From the NCBI GenBank assembly GCA_002709295.1, contig PAQL01000003.1:18894-82893 (forward strand): a stretch of DNA of 64,000 bases. Reading direction: 5' to 3'. Source of the DNA: Phycisphaerae bacterium (GTDB lineage: Bacteria; Planctomycetota; Phycisphaerae; Phycisphaerales; SM1A02). A model generated the notes under the pieces. It was not told the origin of the DNA, did not search any database, and worked only from the letters and a program-made list of their open reading frames with translations. This document shows, in pieces, positions 19,320 through 28,343 of this stretch (position 1 is its first letter; each line of letters starts with the position of its first letter). Both the position numbers and the translations under genes were made by a program.

Positions 19320-19365
19320 CGTTCATGATCGATGTCGCCGGATCCGGGGCCACCGGGCCTTCCGC

Positions 19366-19893
19366 TCAGTAGCGGATCGCGGAGTGCACGGGCACCTCGC
19401 CGAGGCGCTTCCGGCCGTCCAGGAACTCGAGTTCGATGAGGAAGGTCGCCGCGGCGATCGTGGCGCCGGTCCGTCGGACCATCTCGATGCAGGCGGACAT
19501 GGTGCCGCCGGTGGCGAGCAGATCGTCCACCATCAGAACCCTCTGGCCGGGTCGGACCGCGTCGACGTGCATCTCGAGGACGTCCTTCCCATACTCGAGT
19601 TCGTATTCCGCCCGGTGCGTCTCGCCCGGAAGCTTGCCCGGCTTGCGGATCGGAACGAAGCCGCAGGAGAGCGACTGGGCGATGGCGGTGCCGAAGATGA
19701 AGCCGCGACTTTCGGCTCCGATCACCAGGTCGACGCGGTCCTTCCGGAAGGGATTGGCCATCACCTCGACCGCCATGGCGAGGCCGGCGGGGTCTCCCAG
19801 CAGTGGCGTGATGTCCTTGAAGATGATTCCGGGCTTGGGGAAGTCCGGAATGTCCCGGATCAGGCCTCGGAGAGTGGGAATCGCGTCGCTCAT
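19366..19893 (-). CDS. apt: Adenine phosphoribosyltransferase
   Basis: IRDIPDFPKPGIIFKDITPLL, IGAESRGFIFG, FVPIRKPGKLP, VLMVDDLLATGGTM (PRPP motif). Confidence 0.95.
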   Translation of the reverse strand: MSDAIPTLRGLIRDIPDFPKPGIIFKDITPLLGDPAGLAMAVEVMANPFRKDRVDLVIGAESRGFIFGTAIAQSLSCGFVPIRKPGKLPGETHRAEYELEYGKDVLEMHVDAVRPGQRVLMVDDLLATGGTMSACIEMVRRTGATIAAATFLIELEFLDGRKRLGEVPVHSAIRY

Positions 19894-19949
19894 GGTCGGG
19901 ATCGTACTCGCCCGCCCCCGGAGACGCCCCGGATCCCTATCATTGAGGC

Positions 19950-20270
19950 ATGGGAACAAGTTCGTCCAACAAGAATCAGATCGAAGTGGTGGAGCCCATC
20001 GGCACCCGGGTCCTGATCCGCAAGGATGAGGACAAGAAGGTGACCAAGGTCGGCATTCATCTTCCCGACAAGATCGAGATCCCCACCCTCACCGGTCGGA
20101 TCGTCTCGATCAGTGCCCAGGTCGACCGGGACGAGGACTACCCCATCCGCCAGTACGACCGGGTCCTCTTCAACCCCAAGAACGGCGTGCCCGTGGACTT
20201 CGAGGGTGACAACCGGTTGTTCGTCATTCCCGTCGAGGATGTCGTGGCGGTGTTCCGGCGCGAGTCCTGA
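19950..20270 (+). CDS. Divergent co-chaperonin GroES-like protein
   Basis: EPIGTRVLIRKDEDKKVTKVGIHLPDKIEIPTLTGRIVSISAQV...YDRVLFNPKNGVPVDFEGDNRLFVIPVEDVVAVF matches the chaperonin-10 fold pattern. Confidence 0.75.
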   Translation: MGTSSSNKNQIEVVEPIGTRVLIRKDEDKKVTKVGIHLPDKIEIPTLTGRIVSISAQVDRDEDYPIRQYDRVLFNPKNGVPVDFEGDNRLFVIPVEDVVAVFRRES

Positions 20271-20273
20271 ACC

Positions 20274-21626
20274 ATGTCTGGCCAGGGTGAGACCCCGACC
20301 CGGCTGATCCGATCTCGAACCGAGCCGTTCGAGGCGGTGGTCCGGCCTCCCGGATCCAAGAGCCTGACCAATCGTCTGCTGCTCCTCGCCGCCCTCACCC
20401 GTGGTGAGGGGGTGCTTCGGCATCCGCTTCGAGCCGACGACACCGACCGGCTCGCGGAGGCGATCGAGACCCTTGGTGCGATCGTGCGCCGCGAGGGGGA
20501 GGTCATCCGGATCGACGGTGGCGAGGGACGTTTCCCCGGAGGTGGCGAGGTCGATCTCGGCGCCGGAGGCACGCCCACCCGATTCATGATCGCGGCCGCG
20601 ACCCTCGCGCGTCTGCCGGTCCGCATCGACGGTTCGCCACGGATGCGCGAGCGTCCCGTGGGCGAAGGAGTCGCCATGCTTCGAGACCTTGGGGCCTCGA
20701 TCGAGGAGCTCGGTCGTCCCGGTTGCATTCCGGTCCGGGTCGAGCCGGGATCGGATGGGCTTCGTGGAGGCGGGCTCAGGGTCGGAAGGACCGCCAGCAG
20801 TCAGTTCGTCTCCGCGGTCATGCTCGTCGGGTCGTCCACCCGGGACGGAGTGGTCATCGAGTTCGAAGACGTCCCGACCAGCCAGGCGTATCTCGATCTC
20901 ACGATCGGCGTCCTCGAACAGGTGGGGATTCCAGTCCGGGTCGGTCGGGACGATGCCGGAAACCTGCAGCGGATCGAGATCGAACCGGGATCGGTCCCTT
21001 CCTTCGACCTCGAGGTCGAGCCCGATGCCTCGAGCGCGATCTATCCCGCCATCCTCGCGGCATCCCGTCCCGGATCCCGGGTGGAGATCCCGGGGCTGGG
21101 TTCGGGCAGTCTCCAGCCGGATGCGGCGGCGATCGGGGCCCTCGAGTCCTTCGGAGTCGGTGTCGAATCAAGGATCGATCGCACCATCGTCACCAGCAGC
21201 GCCCGGCCGAGAGGCGTCGAACTCGACTGCACGGCCTTCCCCGACGCCGCGGTCGGTCTGGCGGCTCTGGCCGCGGTCGCGGAGGGGCCCAGTCTGCTCA
21301 CCGGGTTGCACACGCTTCGAGTGAAGGAGTGCGACCGCGTCGCCGCCCTGGCCTGCGAGCTTCGGAAGGTCGGCTGCGAGGTGATCGAGTCCAGCGACGC
21401 TCTGGAGATCCGCCCCGGCGGAGGCGTGCGGATCGCCGACGAGGTCTCCATCGGGACCTGGGACGACCATCGCATGGCGATGGCCTTCGGAATCCTCGGC
21501 CGCACCCTCGGTCCGCTGCGGATCGAGGATCCTGACTGCGTGGCCAAGAGTCATCCGGGGTTCTGGAGGGAGCTGGACGGTCTGGAGGACGCCTCAGGCG
21601 GGCCCGGGCCCCTCGGGGGAGGGTGA
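20274..21626 (+). CDS. aroA: 3-phosphoshikimate 1-carboxyvinyltransferase (EPSP synthase)
   Basis: VRPPGSKSLTNRLLLLAAL, LGAGGTPTRFMIAAATL, SSQFVSAVML, RVKECDRVAALACELRKVGCEV, WDDHRMAMAFGILG. Confidence 0.95.
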   Translation: MSGQGETPTRLIRSRTEPFEAVVRPPGSKSLTNRLLLLAALTRGEGVLRHPLRADDTDRLAEAIETLGAIVRREGEVIRIDGGEGRFPGGGEVDLGAGGTPTRFMIAAATLARLPVRIDGSPRMRERPVGEGVAMLRDLGASIEELGRPGCIPVRVEPGSDGLRGGGLRVGRTASSQFVSAVMLVGSSTRDGVVIEFEDVPTSQAYLDLTIGVLEQVGIPVRVGRDDAGNLQRIEIEPGSVPSFDLEVEPDASSAIYPAILAASRPGSRVEIPGLGSGSLQPDAAAIGALESFGVGVESRIDRTIVTSSARPRGVELDCTAFPDAAVGLAALAAVAEGPSLLTGLHTLRVKECDRVAALACELRKVGCEVIESSDALEIRPGGGVRIADEVSIGTWDDHRMAMAFGILGRTLGPLRIEDPDCVAKSHPGFWRELDGLEDASGGPGPLGGG

Positions 21627-21656
21627 TGCCGTAGGCTCCCGCATCGACGCTGATTC

Positions 21657-23513
21657 ATGAGAGGCTTTCGCTACCTGCTTCCGTTGCTGCTCCGCCACCC
21701 CTGGCTTCTGGCCGGAGGACTGTTCTTTGCACTGATCTCGGCCGGGGGCCTCAGTGCGGGACTGGTGAGTCTCGGGCCGATCTTCAAGATCATCCTCGAC
21801 GGCCAGGCGCATGAATCGGTCTCCGCCCTCATCGAGCAGTACAACCAGTCGCGCACCTGGGCCCGCATCCCGGAGGGGGTGGTCCGGCTCATTCCCGATG
21901 ATCCGTTCCGGGCGGTGGTGACGATCCTCTCCGCTCTGGCGGTGTTGACGGTCGTGGGCGCGGTTGCCAACTTCCTGCATCAGTTCTTCTCCCTCGAGAT
22001 ATCCAGTCGCTCCGTGGCGGACGTTCGACGAGAGGTGTTCCAGCACGTTCTCTCGATGCCCCTGGGCGAGGTCCAGTCCCGGGGCGCCGCCGAGCTGGTC
22101 AGTAGGATCAACAAGGATTCGATGGCCCTGCAGGGCGGCATACTCGCGCTGACCAGCAAACTGGTGGCGAATCTGACCAAGGGACTCGCGGCGTTCGCCG
22201 CCGCGCTGTGGTTCGATGCTCGTCTGACGCTCTTCGCCCTCGTGATCGCCCCGGTGCTCGGGGCGGTGCTCCGATGGATCGGTCGACGCATCCGACGGGC
22301 CACCCGGGCGGCGCTCGAGGCCCAGGAGGACCTGCTCCGGGTCTCCAACGAATCGATCCAGGGGATCCGGGCGGTGAAGACCGCGACCGCCGAGTCGGCG
22401 GCGGAGACCCGGTTCGAGAGTGCGAATCGGGAGGTCCTGCGGGAGGAGCTGAGGGTGCGATTCGCCCGGGCCCTCGCCAGTCCGGTGGTCGAGCTGCTCG
22501 CGGTCCTGGTGATGATCGGGCTGGTGATCCTCGCGGTCCGGCAGATTCTCACCACCCGGGAGCTCATGGCCGCCGGGGAGCTGGTGAGCGGCGGGCTGAC
22601 CACCGAATCCTTCCTGCTGACCCTGGGGTCCCTCGGGGTGGCGGGCGGCAGCCTGCGTCCCCTTGCCGGACTGATCACCGAGATCCAGGCCGCCTCGGCG
22701 CCTGCGGAGCGTCTGCAGGAGCTCATGGATCTGCCCGACGAGTACGAGGCGACCGCCTCCTCGCCGCCCCTGGAACGGCATGCCGGTTCGATCCGCTTTC
22801 GCGACGTCGCCTACCGGTATCCCGGGGCGGATCGTGACGTCCTCGACGGCATCGATCTCGAGATCTCCCATGGTGACCAGGTCGCGCTGGTCGGGCCCAA
22901 CGGCTGCGGAAAGACCACGCTGTTGTCGCTGCTTCCCCGCCTCTTCGACCCCTCGAGGGGGGCGATCGAGATCGATGGCCTGGACATCGCCTCCGTCGAA
23001 CTCGGATCCCTTCGCGCCCAGATCGGGGTGGTCACCCAGGAGACCGTGCTCTTCCGCGGGTCCATCCGCGAGAACATCGTGTTCGGACGCGAGGCGGATG
23101 ACGACGCCATCCGGGTGGCGGCCACCCGTGCCCACGCCCTCGGGTTCATCGAGGAGACGCCCGGTGGTTTCGACACCGAGGTCGCGGAGCTGGGGGCCTC
23201 GCTCTCGGGCGGACAGCGGCAGAGGATCGCGATCGCCCGGGCACTGCTACGTGATCCGTCCATCCTCATCCTCGACGAGGCGACGAGTCAGATCGACGCC
23301 GAGAGCGAGGAGCAGATCAACCAGGCGGTCTCGGAGTTCAGCCGGGGCCGGACGGTGCTGGTCATCGCGCATCGCCTGAGCACGGTGCTCGCCGCGGATC
23401 GCATCGTGGTGATGGATGCAGGGCGGATCATCGATGTGGGGGTCCATCAGGACCTGCTCGATCGCTGCGAGGTGTATCGAAGGCTCGCGAAGACCCAGCT
23501 GGCGCCCGGTTGA
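21657..23513 (+). CDS. ABC transporter, fused TM and ATPase (MsbA-like)
   Basis: TM domain plus GPNGCGKTTLLSLLPRLF (Walker A), LSGGQRQRIAIARALLRDPSILILDEATSQID. Confidence 0.92.
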   Translation: MRGFRYLLPLLLRHPWLLAGGLFFALISAGGLSAGLVSLGPIFKIILDGQAHESVSALIEQYNQSRTWARIPEGVVRLIPDDPFRAVVTILSALAVLTVVGAVANFLHQFFSLEISSRSVADVRREVFQHVLSMPLGEVQSRGAAELVSRINKDSMALQGGILALTSKLVANLTKGLAAFAAALWFDARLTLFALVIAPVLGAVLRWIGRRIRRATRAALEAQEDLLRVSNESIQGIRAVKTATAESAAETRFESANREVLREELRVRFARALASPVVELLAVLVMIGLVILAVRQILTTRELMAAGELVSGGLTTESFLLTLGSLGVAGGSLRPLAGLITEIQAASAPAERLQELMDLPDEYEATASSPPLERHAGSIRFRDVAYRYPGADRDVLDGIDLEISHGDQVALVGPNGCGKTTLLSLLPRLFDPSRGAIEIDGLDIASVELGSLRAQIGVVTQETVLFRGSIRENIVFGREADDDAIRVAATRAHALGFIEETPGGFDTEVAELGASLSGGQRQRIAIARALLRDPSILILDEATSQIDAESEEQINQAVSEFSRGRTVLVIAHRLSTVLAADRIVVMDAGRIIDVGVHQDLLDRCEVYRRLAKTQLAPG

Positions 23514-23523
23514 ATCCCTCCGA

Positions 23524-24195
23524 TCAGCCTGAGGTGGATCCCAGGACCGCCCAGGCCAGGGCGAGGGAGGCCGCGGTGGCGGCGATGCAGGCCACGACGC
23601 AGGTGACGACCCAGCCCTGCAGGGCGCCGGCTCGATCCTCGGCCCGCTGCTCCCGGTCCCTGATCTCCGAGACCATCGCTTCCATCGCTTCGCCGGTGGC
23701 TCGGTTGGTGCGGGCGGTGTCATGAATCGCGGAAGCGACCTCCTCGAGTCGAAGCGAGGTCTTCTCAACCGCCTGCTGGTTCGCATCCAGCTGGGTCTGC
23801 ACCAGGCCGAGCAGGGCGGTCTCGCGTTCGATGAGATCCGAGAGGCGCTCGAGCACCTTGGATTCCGCCTTCGTCCGTTCGGCACCCGATGCCTCGAGGG
23901 CACGAATGGCCTCGACCATCTCCTTCTGGCCGCTGGCGATCCGTTCGAGCTCGCTCACGGCGTGAGGCAGTCGTCGGACCGCCTCGAGGGTCCTGTCCTG
24001 GACGTCGCGGCCGGACTGCAGGGTCGATTCGAGCCGCTCGATGGTGGCCGCCGGGTCCACCAGCGGGAGAACGGGCTCCACGGGGGCGAGTTCGTCGGCG
24101 ACCTCCTCGGTCGAGGTCCGACCCGACTGGTCGACGGTCATCTCGACGGGGCGGTGGCCGGTGAAGAGTCGGCGAAAGCCAGCAAGGATCGGCAT
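23524..24195 (-). CDS. Coiled-coil protein with C-terminal TM helix
   Basis: Long heptad-like segment (RLESTLQSGRDVQDRTLEAVRRLPHAVSELERIASGQKEMVEAI...) and C-terminal WVVTCVVACIAATAASLALAWAVL. Confidence 0.6.
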   Translation of the reverse strand: MPILAGFRRLFTGHRPVEMTVDQSGRTSTEEVADELAPVEPVLPLVDPAATIERLESTLQSGRDVQDRTLEAVRRLPHAVSELERIASGQKEMVEAIRALEASGAERTKAESKVLERLSDLIERETALLGLVQTQLDANQQAVEKTSLRLEEVASAIHDTARTNRATGEAMEAMVSEIRDREQRAEDRAGALQGWVVTCVVACIAATAASLALAWAVLGSTSG

Positions 24196-24243
24196 CAGGG
24201 GGCTCCTTCGAACGGGCGTGGGCTCGGGGTACTGTACGTTGCG

Positions 24244-25194
24244 ATGCATGCCCGCCACGATTCCCGCCCCATGGCCCACCGCGGCCCCGTGAGCACCCCG
24301 GGCCGAGGGTTTCTCCGAAGCCTCGTCACCCTGGTGGTCGCGTGGGGGCTGCTGCCTGGGTGTGGGGACCACACTTCGGTCGGGCCTCGTGTGGCGGAGG
24401 AGGGATCCGCAACCGTGGTGAGTCTGTCTCCGGCGATCACCACCACCATGGTCGATCTGGGGGAGACCGACCGCCTGGTGGGCCGCACGCCCTGGTGTCG
24501 AGGCATCGACGATCGACCGGTGGTGGGCACCCTCGAGGGGGTCGATGCGGAGATCCTCGTCGCTCTGCAGCCCGGCGTGGTCCTTCATCAGCCTCCTGCC
24601 AGCGGAACCGACCCCGTGCTGGTCGGACTTCAGGAGCGTCTGGGTTTCAGACTGGGGGGTGGTCGACTGGACGGTGTCCGGGACCTCCTCGTCCTGCTCG
24701 ACCAGATCGAGGGGATGGAGCTGGCGGCTCCGGATCGGATCCGGCAACGCCGTCTGTCTCTCGAGGCGATCGGGGCTTGCGAGATTCCGGATGAGGCTCC
24801 GGGAGCGGTGCTTCTGTATTCGGTCGATTCGGTCGGAGTCGCCGGTGAGGACACCTATCTCGGCGAGCTCGGTCGCGCGGCGGGCCTTCGCAATCTCGCC
24901 GGTCCGGGTGGTTGGCGGGAGTGGTCCATCGAGATGCTGTTGTCGGCCGAGGCGGATGTGGTCATCGCCTTCACCACGCCGGAGATGGAGTCGTTCGCGC
25001 AGGAACGCCTTGCTGCCATCGAGTGGTTGAAGTCTCCGGCGATCGCGGTGATCACGAATCCGAACGCCTTCGAACCCAGCACCCGCATGCCCGAGGTCCT
25101 TGCCGAACTGCGACGTGGACTCGAGGAGGCCGGTGTGACGTCGGCGGGAGCGGATGACGGCTCGATCGAAGGCGAGGTGGAACGTGGAGCATGA
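24244..25194 (+). CDS. ABC importer substrate-binding lipoprotein (BtuF/FepB type)
   Basis: Lipobox LLPGCGDH; VVSLSPAITTTMVDLGETDRLVGRTPWCRG...PVVGTLEGVDAEILVALQPGVVL is the periplasmic binding protein 2 pattern; followed by a FecCD permease and an ATPase. Confidence 0.85.
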   Translation: MHARHDSRPMAHRGPVSTPGRGFLRSLVTLVVAWGLLPGCGDHTSVGPRVAEEGSATVVSLSPAITTTMVDLGETDRLVGRTPWCRGIDDRPVVGTLEGVDAEILVALQPGVVLHQPPASGTDPVLVGLQERLGFRLGGGRLDGVRDLLVLLDQIEGMELAAPDRIRQRRLSLEAIGACEIPDEAPGAVLLYSVDSVGVAGEDTYLGELGRAAGLRNLAGPGGWREWSIEMLLSAEADVVIAFTTPEMESFAQERLAAIEWLKSPAIAVITNPNAFEPSTRMPEVLAELRRGLEEAGVTSAGADDGSIEGEVERGA

Positions 25195-26212
25195 GGGCAG
25201 GTCCCGATCCCGGTGGGGCGGCATCGTCGTTCTGATGGTGCTGGTCCTCCTCGTCGTCGCAGGGAGGTACCTGCTCGGTCGGACGATCGGCGACGGAGGG
25301 GAGACCATGATCCGGTTCGGGATTCCGACCGGCACCGTCATCGATCTGCGGATCTCCGCGATCCTCTCCGGGTTCATCGCGGGGTCTGCGCTCGGGCTCT
25401 CGGGACTCGCCTTTCAGGTGCTCCTGAGGAATCCCCTCGCGAGCCCCTGGGTGCTCGGTGTCTCCAGCGGCGCTGGTTTCGGCATCCTTCTGGCCAGTTG
25501 GCTGGCGGGGCTCGGCGGGGTCTGGGCGGTGATCGGGGCATGGGCGCTGTGGGGAGCGGGTCTTCCCGCGGCGGCGGCAGGTGCGATCGCCGCGATCCTC
25601 GTGGTGGGAGGGGTGGCCCGGCGGCTTGGTGGTTTCGACCCGGTGGGGCTCGTCCTCTGCGGGGTGATCGTCGGGGCGGTGTTCGGGGCCGCCACGATGC
25701 TCGTCCAGCATCTGGTGCCCAATGGCGTGCGTGGTGACATCGTGGCCTGGATGATGGGTCGTATCCCGGAGCTGTCGCCGGCCTGGATGCTCTGGGGTGG
25801 TGCGGTGATGGTCGTCGGGATCGGACTGCTCGGGGTGCTCAAGTCGCCGCAACTCGATGCCGCGTGTCTCACCGAGGACGAGGCCAGAAGCGTGGGGGTG
25901 CCGATCGACGCCCTGCGGCGATCCCTCTTCGTGACAGGCGGTCTCCTCGCCGCGGTCGCGGTGTGCATGGTCGGCCCGATCGCCTTCGTCGGTCTGCTCT
26001 CTCCGCATGCGGCCCGTCTGGTGGTCGGGCCTCGTCATCGCCTGCTCGTGCCGGCTTCGCTGCTGGCCGGCGGGGGGGTGCTGGTGTTCGCGGATGCGGT
26101 GAGACAGCTCGTCGATCTCGGTGGGGGACGTCTGCCGGTCGGGGTGGTCACGGCGATGGTGGGAGGCCCGATCTTTCTCGCCCTGCTCCTGCGAGGGAGG
26201 GCCGGGTCATGA
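25184..26212 (+). CDS. FecCD/BtuC-family ABC permease
   Basis: LRISAILSGFIAGSALGLSGLAFQVLLRNPLASPWVLGVSSGAGFG, VGPIAFVGLLSPHAARLVVGPRHRLLVPAS. GTG start probable. Confidence 0.92.
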   Translation: MEHEGRSRSRWGGIVVLMVLVLLVVAGRYLLGRTIGDGGETMIRFGIPTGTVIDLRISAILSGFIAGSALGLSGLAFQVLLRNPLASPWVLGVSSGAGFGILLASWLAGLGGVWAVIGAWALWGAGLPAAAAGAIAAILVVGGVARRLGGFDPVGLVLCGVIVGAVFGAATMLVQHLVPNGVRGDIVAWMMGRIPELSPAWMLWGGAVMVVGIGLLGVLKSPQLDAACLTEDEARSVGVPIDALRRSLFVTGGLLAAVAVCMVGPIAFVGLLSPHAARLVVGPRHRLLVPASLLAGGGVLVFADAVRQLVDLGGGRLPVGVVTAMVGGPIFLALLLRGRAGS

Positions 26213-26967
26213 GCCTCGAGGTGCACGGCCTCTCGGTCGCCTTCGGATCCATCGTCGCCCTCGACGAGGTCTCGCTCTCCCTCCGTCCCGGAGAGGTGAC
26301 GGCGGTGCTCGGACCCAATGCGGCCGGCAAGAGCACCCTGCTTCGGGCCATGGCCGGATTGCAGTCGGTCGATGGGGGGCGGGTCGTGCTGGACGGGCGT
26401 GAGATCGATGAACACCCCATCGGTCTGCGGGCGCGTCGGCTCTGCTACCTCCCACAGCAGCCCGACGTGGTCGGACCGTTCAGGGTCGGTGACGTGGTCG
26501 GCTTCGGTGGACTCGCCTGGCGAGGCTCGCGACGGGGATCGAAGGCGGTCCGGGAGGCCCTCGCGATGGTCGGGCTCCCCCACGATGAACATCGGCTCTA
26601 TCACGAGCTCTCGGTCGGCCAGAGACAGCGCGTCTCCCTCGCGCGTGCCGTGCTGCAGCTGGGAGACGCTGGCTGGATGCTCCTCGACGAGCCTCTCTCG
26701 GCCCAGGATCCCGGGGAGGCCTCCCGGCTTCTTCATCTGCTGGCCGGCCTGAGGGACCGAGGTCACGGCCTCGGTCTGGTCGTCCACGATCCGTCGGTGG
26801 CATGGGCCCTCGCCGATCGGGTGGTGGTGCTCCAGGGCGGAAGGCTCGTGGAGGAGGGGGCCCGCGAGGAGGTTCTGGAGCCCGGGCGCCTCGAATCGAT
26901 CTACGGGGTCCGATTCCAGATGGGGCCGATGGGACCGGTACCGATGCTGAGGGACGCTTCGGCGTAG
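26209..26967 (+). CDS. ABC importer ATPase (BtuD/FepC type)
   Basis: LGPNAAGKSTLLRAMAGLQ, ELSVGQRQRVSLARAVLQ, GWMLLDEPLSAQD; ATGA overlap with the permease gene. Confidence 0.92.
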   Translation: MSLEVHGLSVAFGSIVALDEVSLSLRPGEVTAVLGPNAAGKSTLLRAMAGLQSVDGGRVVLDGREIDEHPIGLRARRLCYLPQQPDVVGPFRVGDVVGFGGLAWRGSRRGSKAVREALAMVGLPHDEHRLYHELSVGQRQRVSLARAVLQLGDAGWMLLDEPLSAQDPGEASRLLHLLAGLRDRGHGLGLVVHDPSVAWALADRVVVLQGGRLVEEGAREEVLEPGRLESIYGVRFQMGPMGPVPMLRDASA

Positions 26968-26977
26968 ACTTCACCCC

Positions 26978-27715
26978 ATGGGCAACATGATCTACATCGT
27001 CATCGCCATCGCCGTGATCCAGGGGATCGTCGGTGCGGTGGCCAAGGCGAAGGAGAAGCGCAACAAGGCGAATCTCAAGGCCGGGCTTCGCGGATTGGAG
27101 AATCGGCGAGCCGAGGCGTCCCAGAAGCCGTCCGAGCCGAAGAAGATCCGGATCGGACGCCGTGAGGTGGAGACCGACCGCATCGCGGAAGCGATGTCCA
27201 TGATCATGGGGGGGGAATCCGGGGCCTCCGCGGCCAGGCCCGAGCGATCGCCGAAGAGTGGCGTCACGCGAAATCCCGATCTGGAGGAGTTGCGTCGTCG
27301 CCGCGTCGAGGCCCTTCGCCGCCGACAGGGGGCACCTGCTCCTTCGGCTCAAGTGACGCCGGCCACGCCGCCGCCCGCCCCGCCGGCCGCCCCGCCGCCT
27401 CCGGTGGTGGCGCAGCCCGTTCCGAAAGCCCCGGCTCGACCTCCGCGTGCCACCCGGCCCCCGGCCGCGGCACCGCAGCCACACCGGGAGTCCGTCACCC
27501 GATCCCGCACCGTCCCGCGGGCCGCGCCTCGGGCCGCCTCTGCCGTGCCGTCCCCGACGCCAGCCGCCTCGACGGGATCGCTCCCCGGATCGGGAAGTCT
27601 CGCCAATCGCCTGCGGTCCGATCTCAGGACTCCGGGGCGATTCCGGCAGGCCTTCATCCTGGCCGAGCTTCTGCAGCCTCCGGTCTCGATGCGACGACCG
27701 GATGGCCTGGGCTAG
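26978..27715 (+). CDS. Hypothetical protein, N-terminal TM and Ala/Pro-rich low-complexity region
   Basis: MGNMIYIVIAIAVIQGIVGAVAKAKEKRNK...; Pro/Ala-rich middle; conserved-looking tail NRLRSDLRTPGRFRQAFILAELLQPPVSMR. Confidence 0.6.
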   Translation: MGNMIYIVIAIAVIQGIVGAVAKAKEKRNKANLKAGLRGLENRRAEASQKPSEPKKIRIGRREVETDRIAEAMSMIMGGESGASAARPERSPKSGVTRNPDLEELRRRRVEALRRRQGAPAPSAQVTPATPPPAPPAAPPPPVVAQPVPKAPARPPRATRPPAAAPQPHRESVTRSRTVPRAAPRAASAVPSPTPAASTGSLPGSGSLANRLRSDLRTPGRFRQAFILAELLQPPVSMRRPDGLG

Positions 27716-27846
27716 GCCGCAGGCCGGTTCCCAGTGCCCGACGGGCATGGCAGATTCTGAGAAGCCGCCCAGATCGCCGATGATCCCTGCCAGATCCGGG
27801 GCAGATCTGCTAATATCCCGCCCTGATCCGGTGTTGGGAGGATCCC

Positions 27847-28335
27847 ATGATCGATATACGAAAGCTCAAGGAACTCGTCCGCCTGATGGTCGCCAACGAC
27901 CTGACGGAACTCGACCTTCGTGACGAGCAGCAACAAGTCACCGTCAAACGCGGGAGCGATCAGGTTCCCGTGATCCAGCAGGCACCCGTGGCCATGGCTC
28001 CAGCCGCGGCTCCGGCGGCGGCTCCGCCCCCGGCGGCCGCTCCGGCGGCACCCGCTGCTGCGGACGAGCCTGCGGCACCAGCCGAGGATGAGGGGCTCAT
28101 TCCCATCGAAAGTCCGATGGTCGGGACCTTCTACGCCAAGCCCAGTCCTGAGAAGCCTTCCTTCGTCTCGGTGGGCGACTCCGTCGGCGAGGATACGACC
28201 GTGTGTCTCATCGAGGCGATGAAGATCTTCAACGAGATCAAGGCCGGACAGACCGGCACGGTCGCGAAGGTTCTCATCGAGAACGGTGACGCGGTCGAGT
28301 TCGGCCAGCCCATGCTTCTGATCAAGCCCGCCTGA
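27847..28335 (+). CDS. accB: Acetyl-CoA carboxylase biotin carboxyl carrier protein
   Basis: MIDIRKLKELVRLMVANDLTELDL...; Ala/Pro linker; biotinyl motif CLIEAMKIFNEIKAGQTGTVAKVLIENGDAVEFGQPMLLIK. Confidence 0.95.
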   Translation: MIDIRKLKELVRLMVANDLTELDLRDEQQQVTVKRGSDQVPVIQQAPVAMAPAAAPAAAPPPAAAPAAPAAADEPAAPAEDEGLIPIESPMVGTFYAKPSPEKPSFVSVGDSVGEDTTVCLIEAMKIFNEIKAGQTGTVAKVLIENGDAVEFGQPMLLIKPA

Positions 28336-28343
28336 GCCCCATC

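Noticed and set aside
27360-27590. Pro/Ala-rich repeat tract, considered as a DNA repeat
   Set aside because: Explained as a low-complexity linker within CDS 26978-27715; no regular DNA repeat unit.
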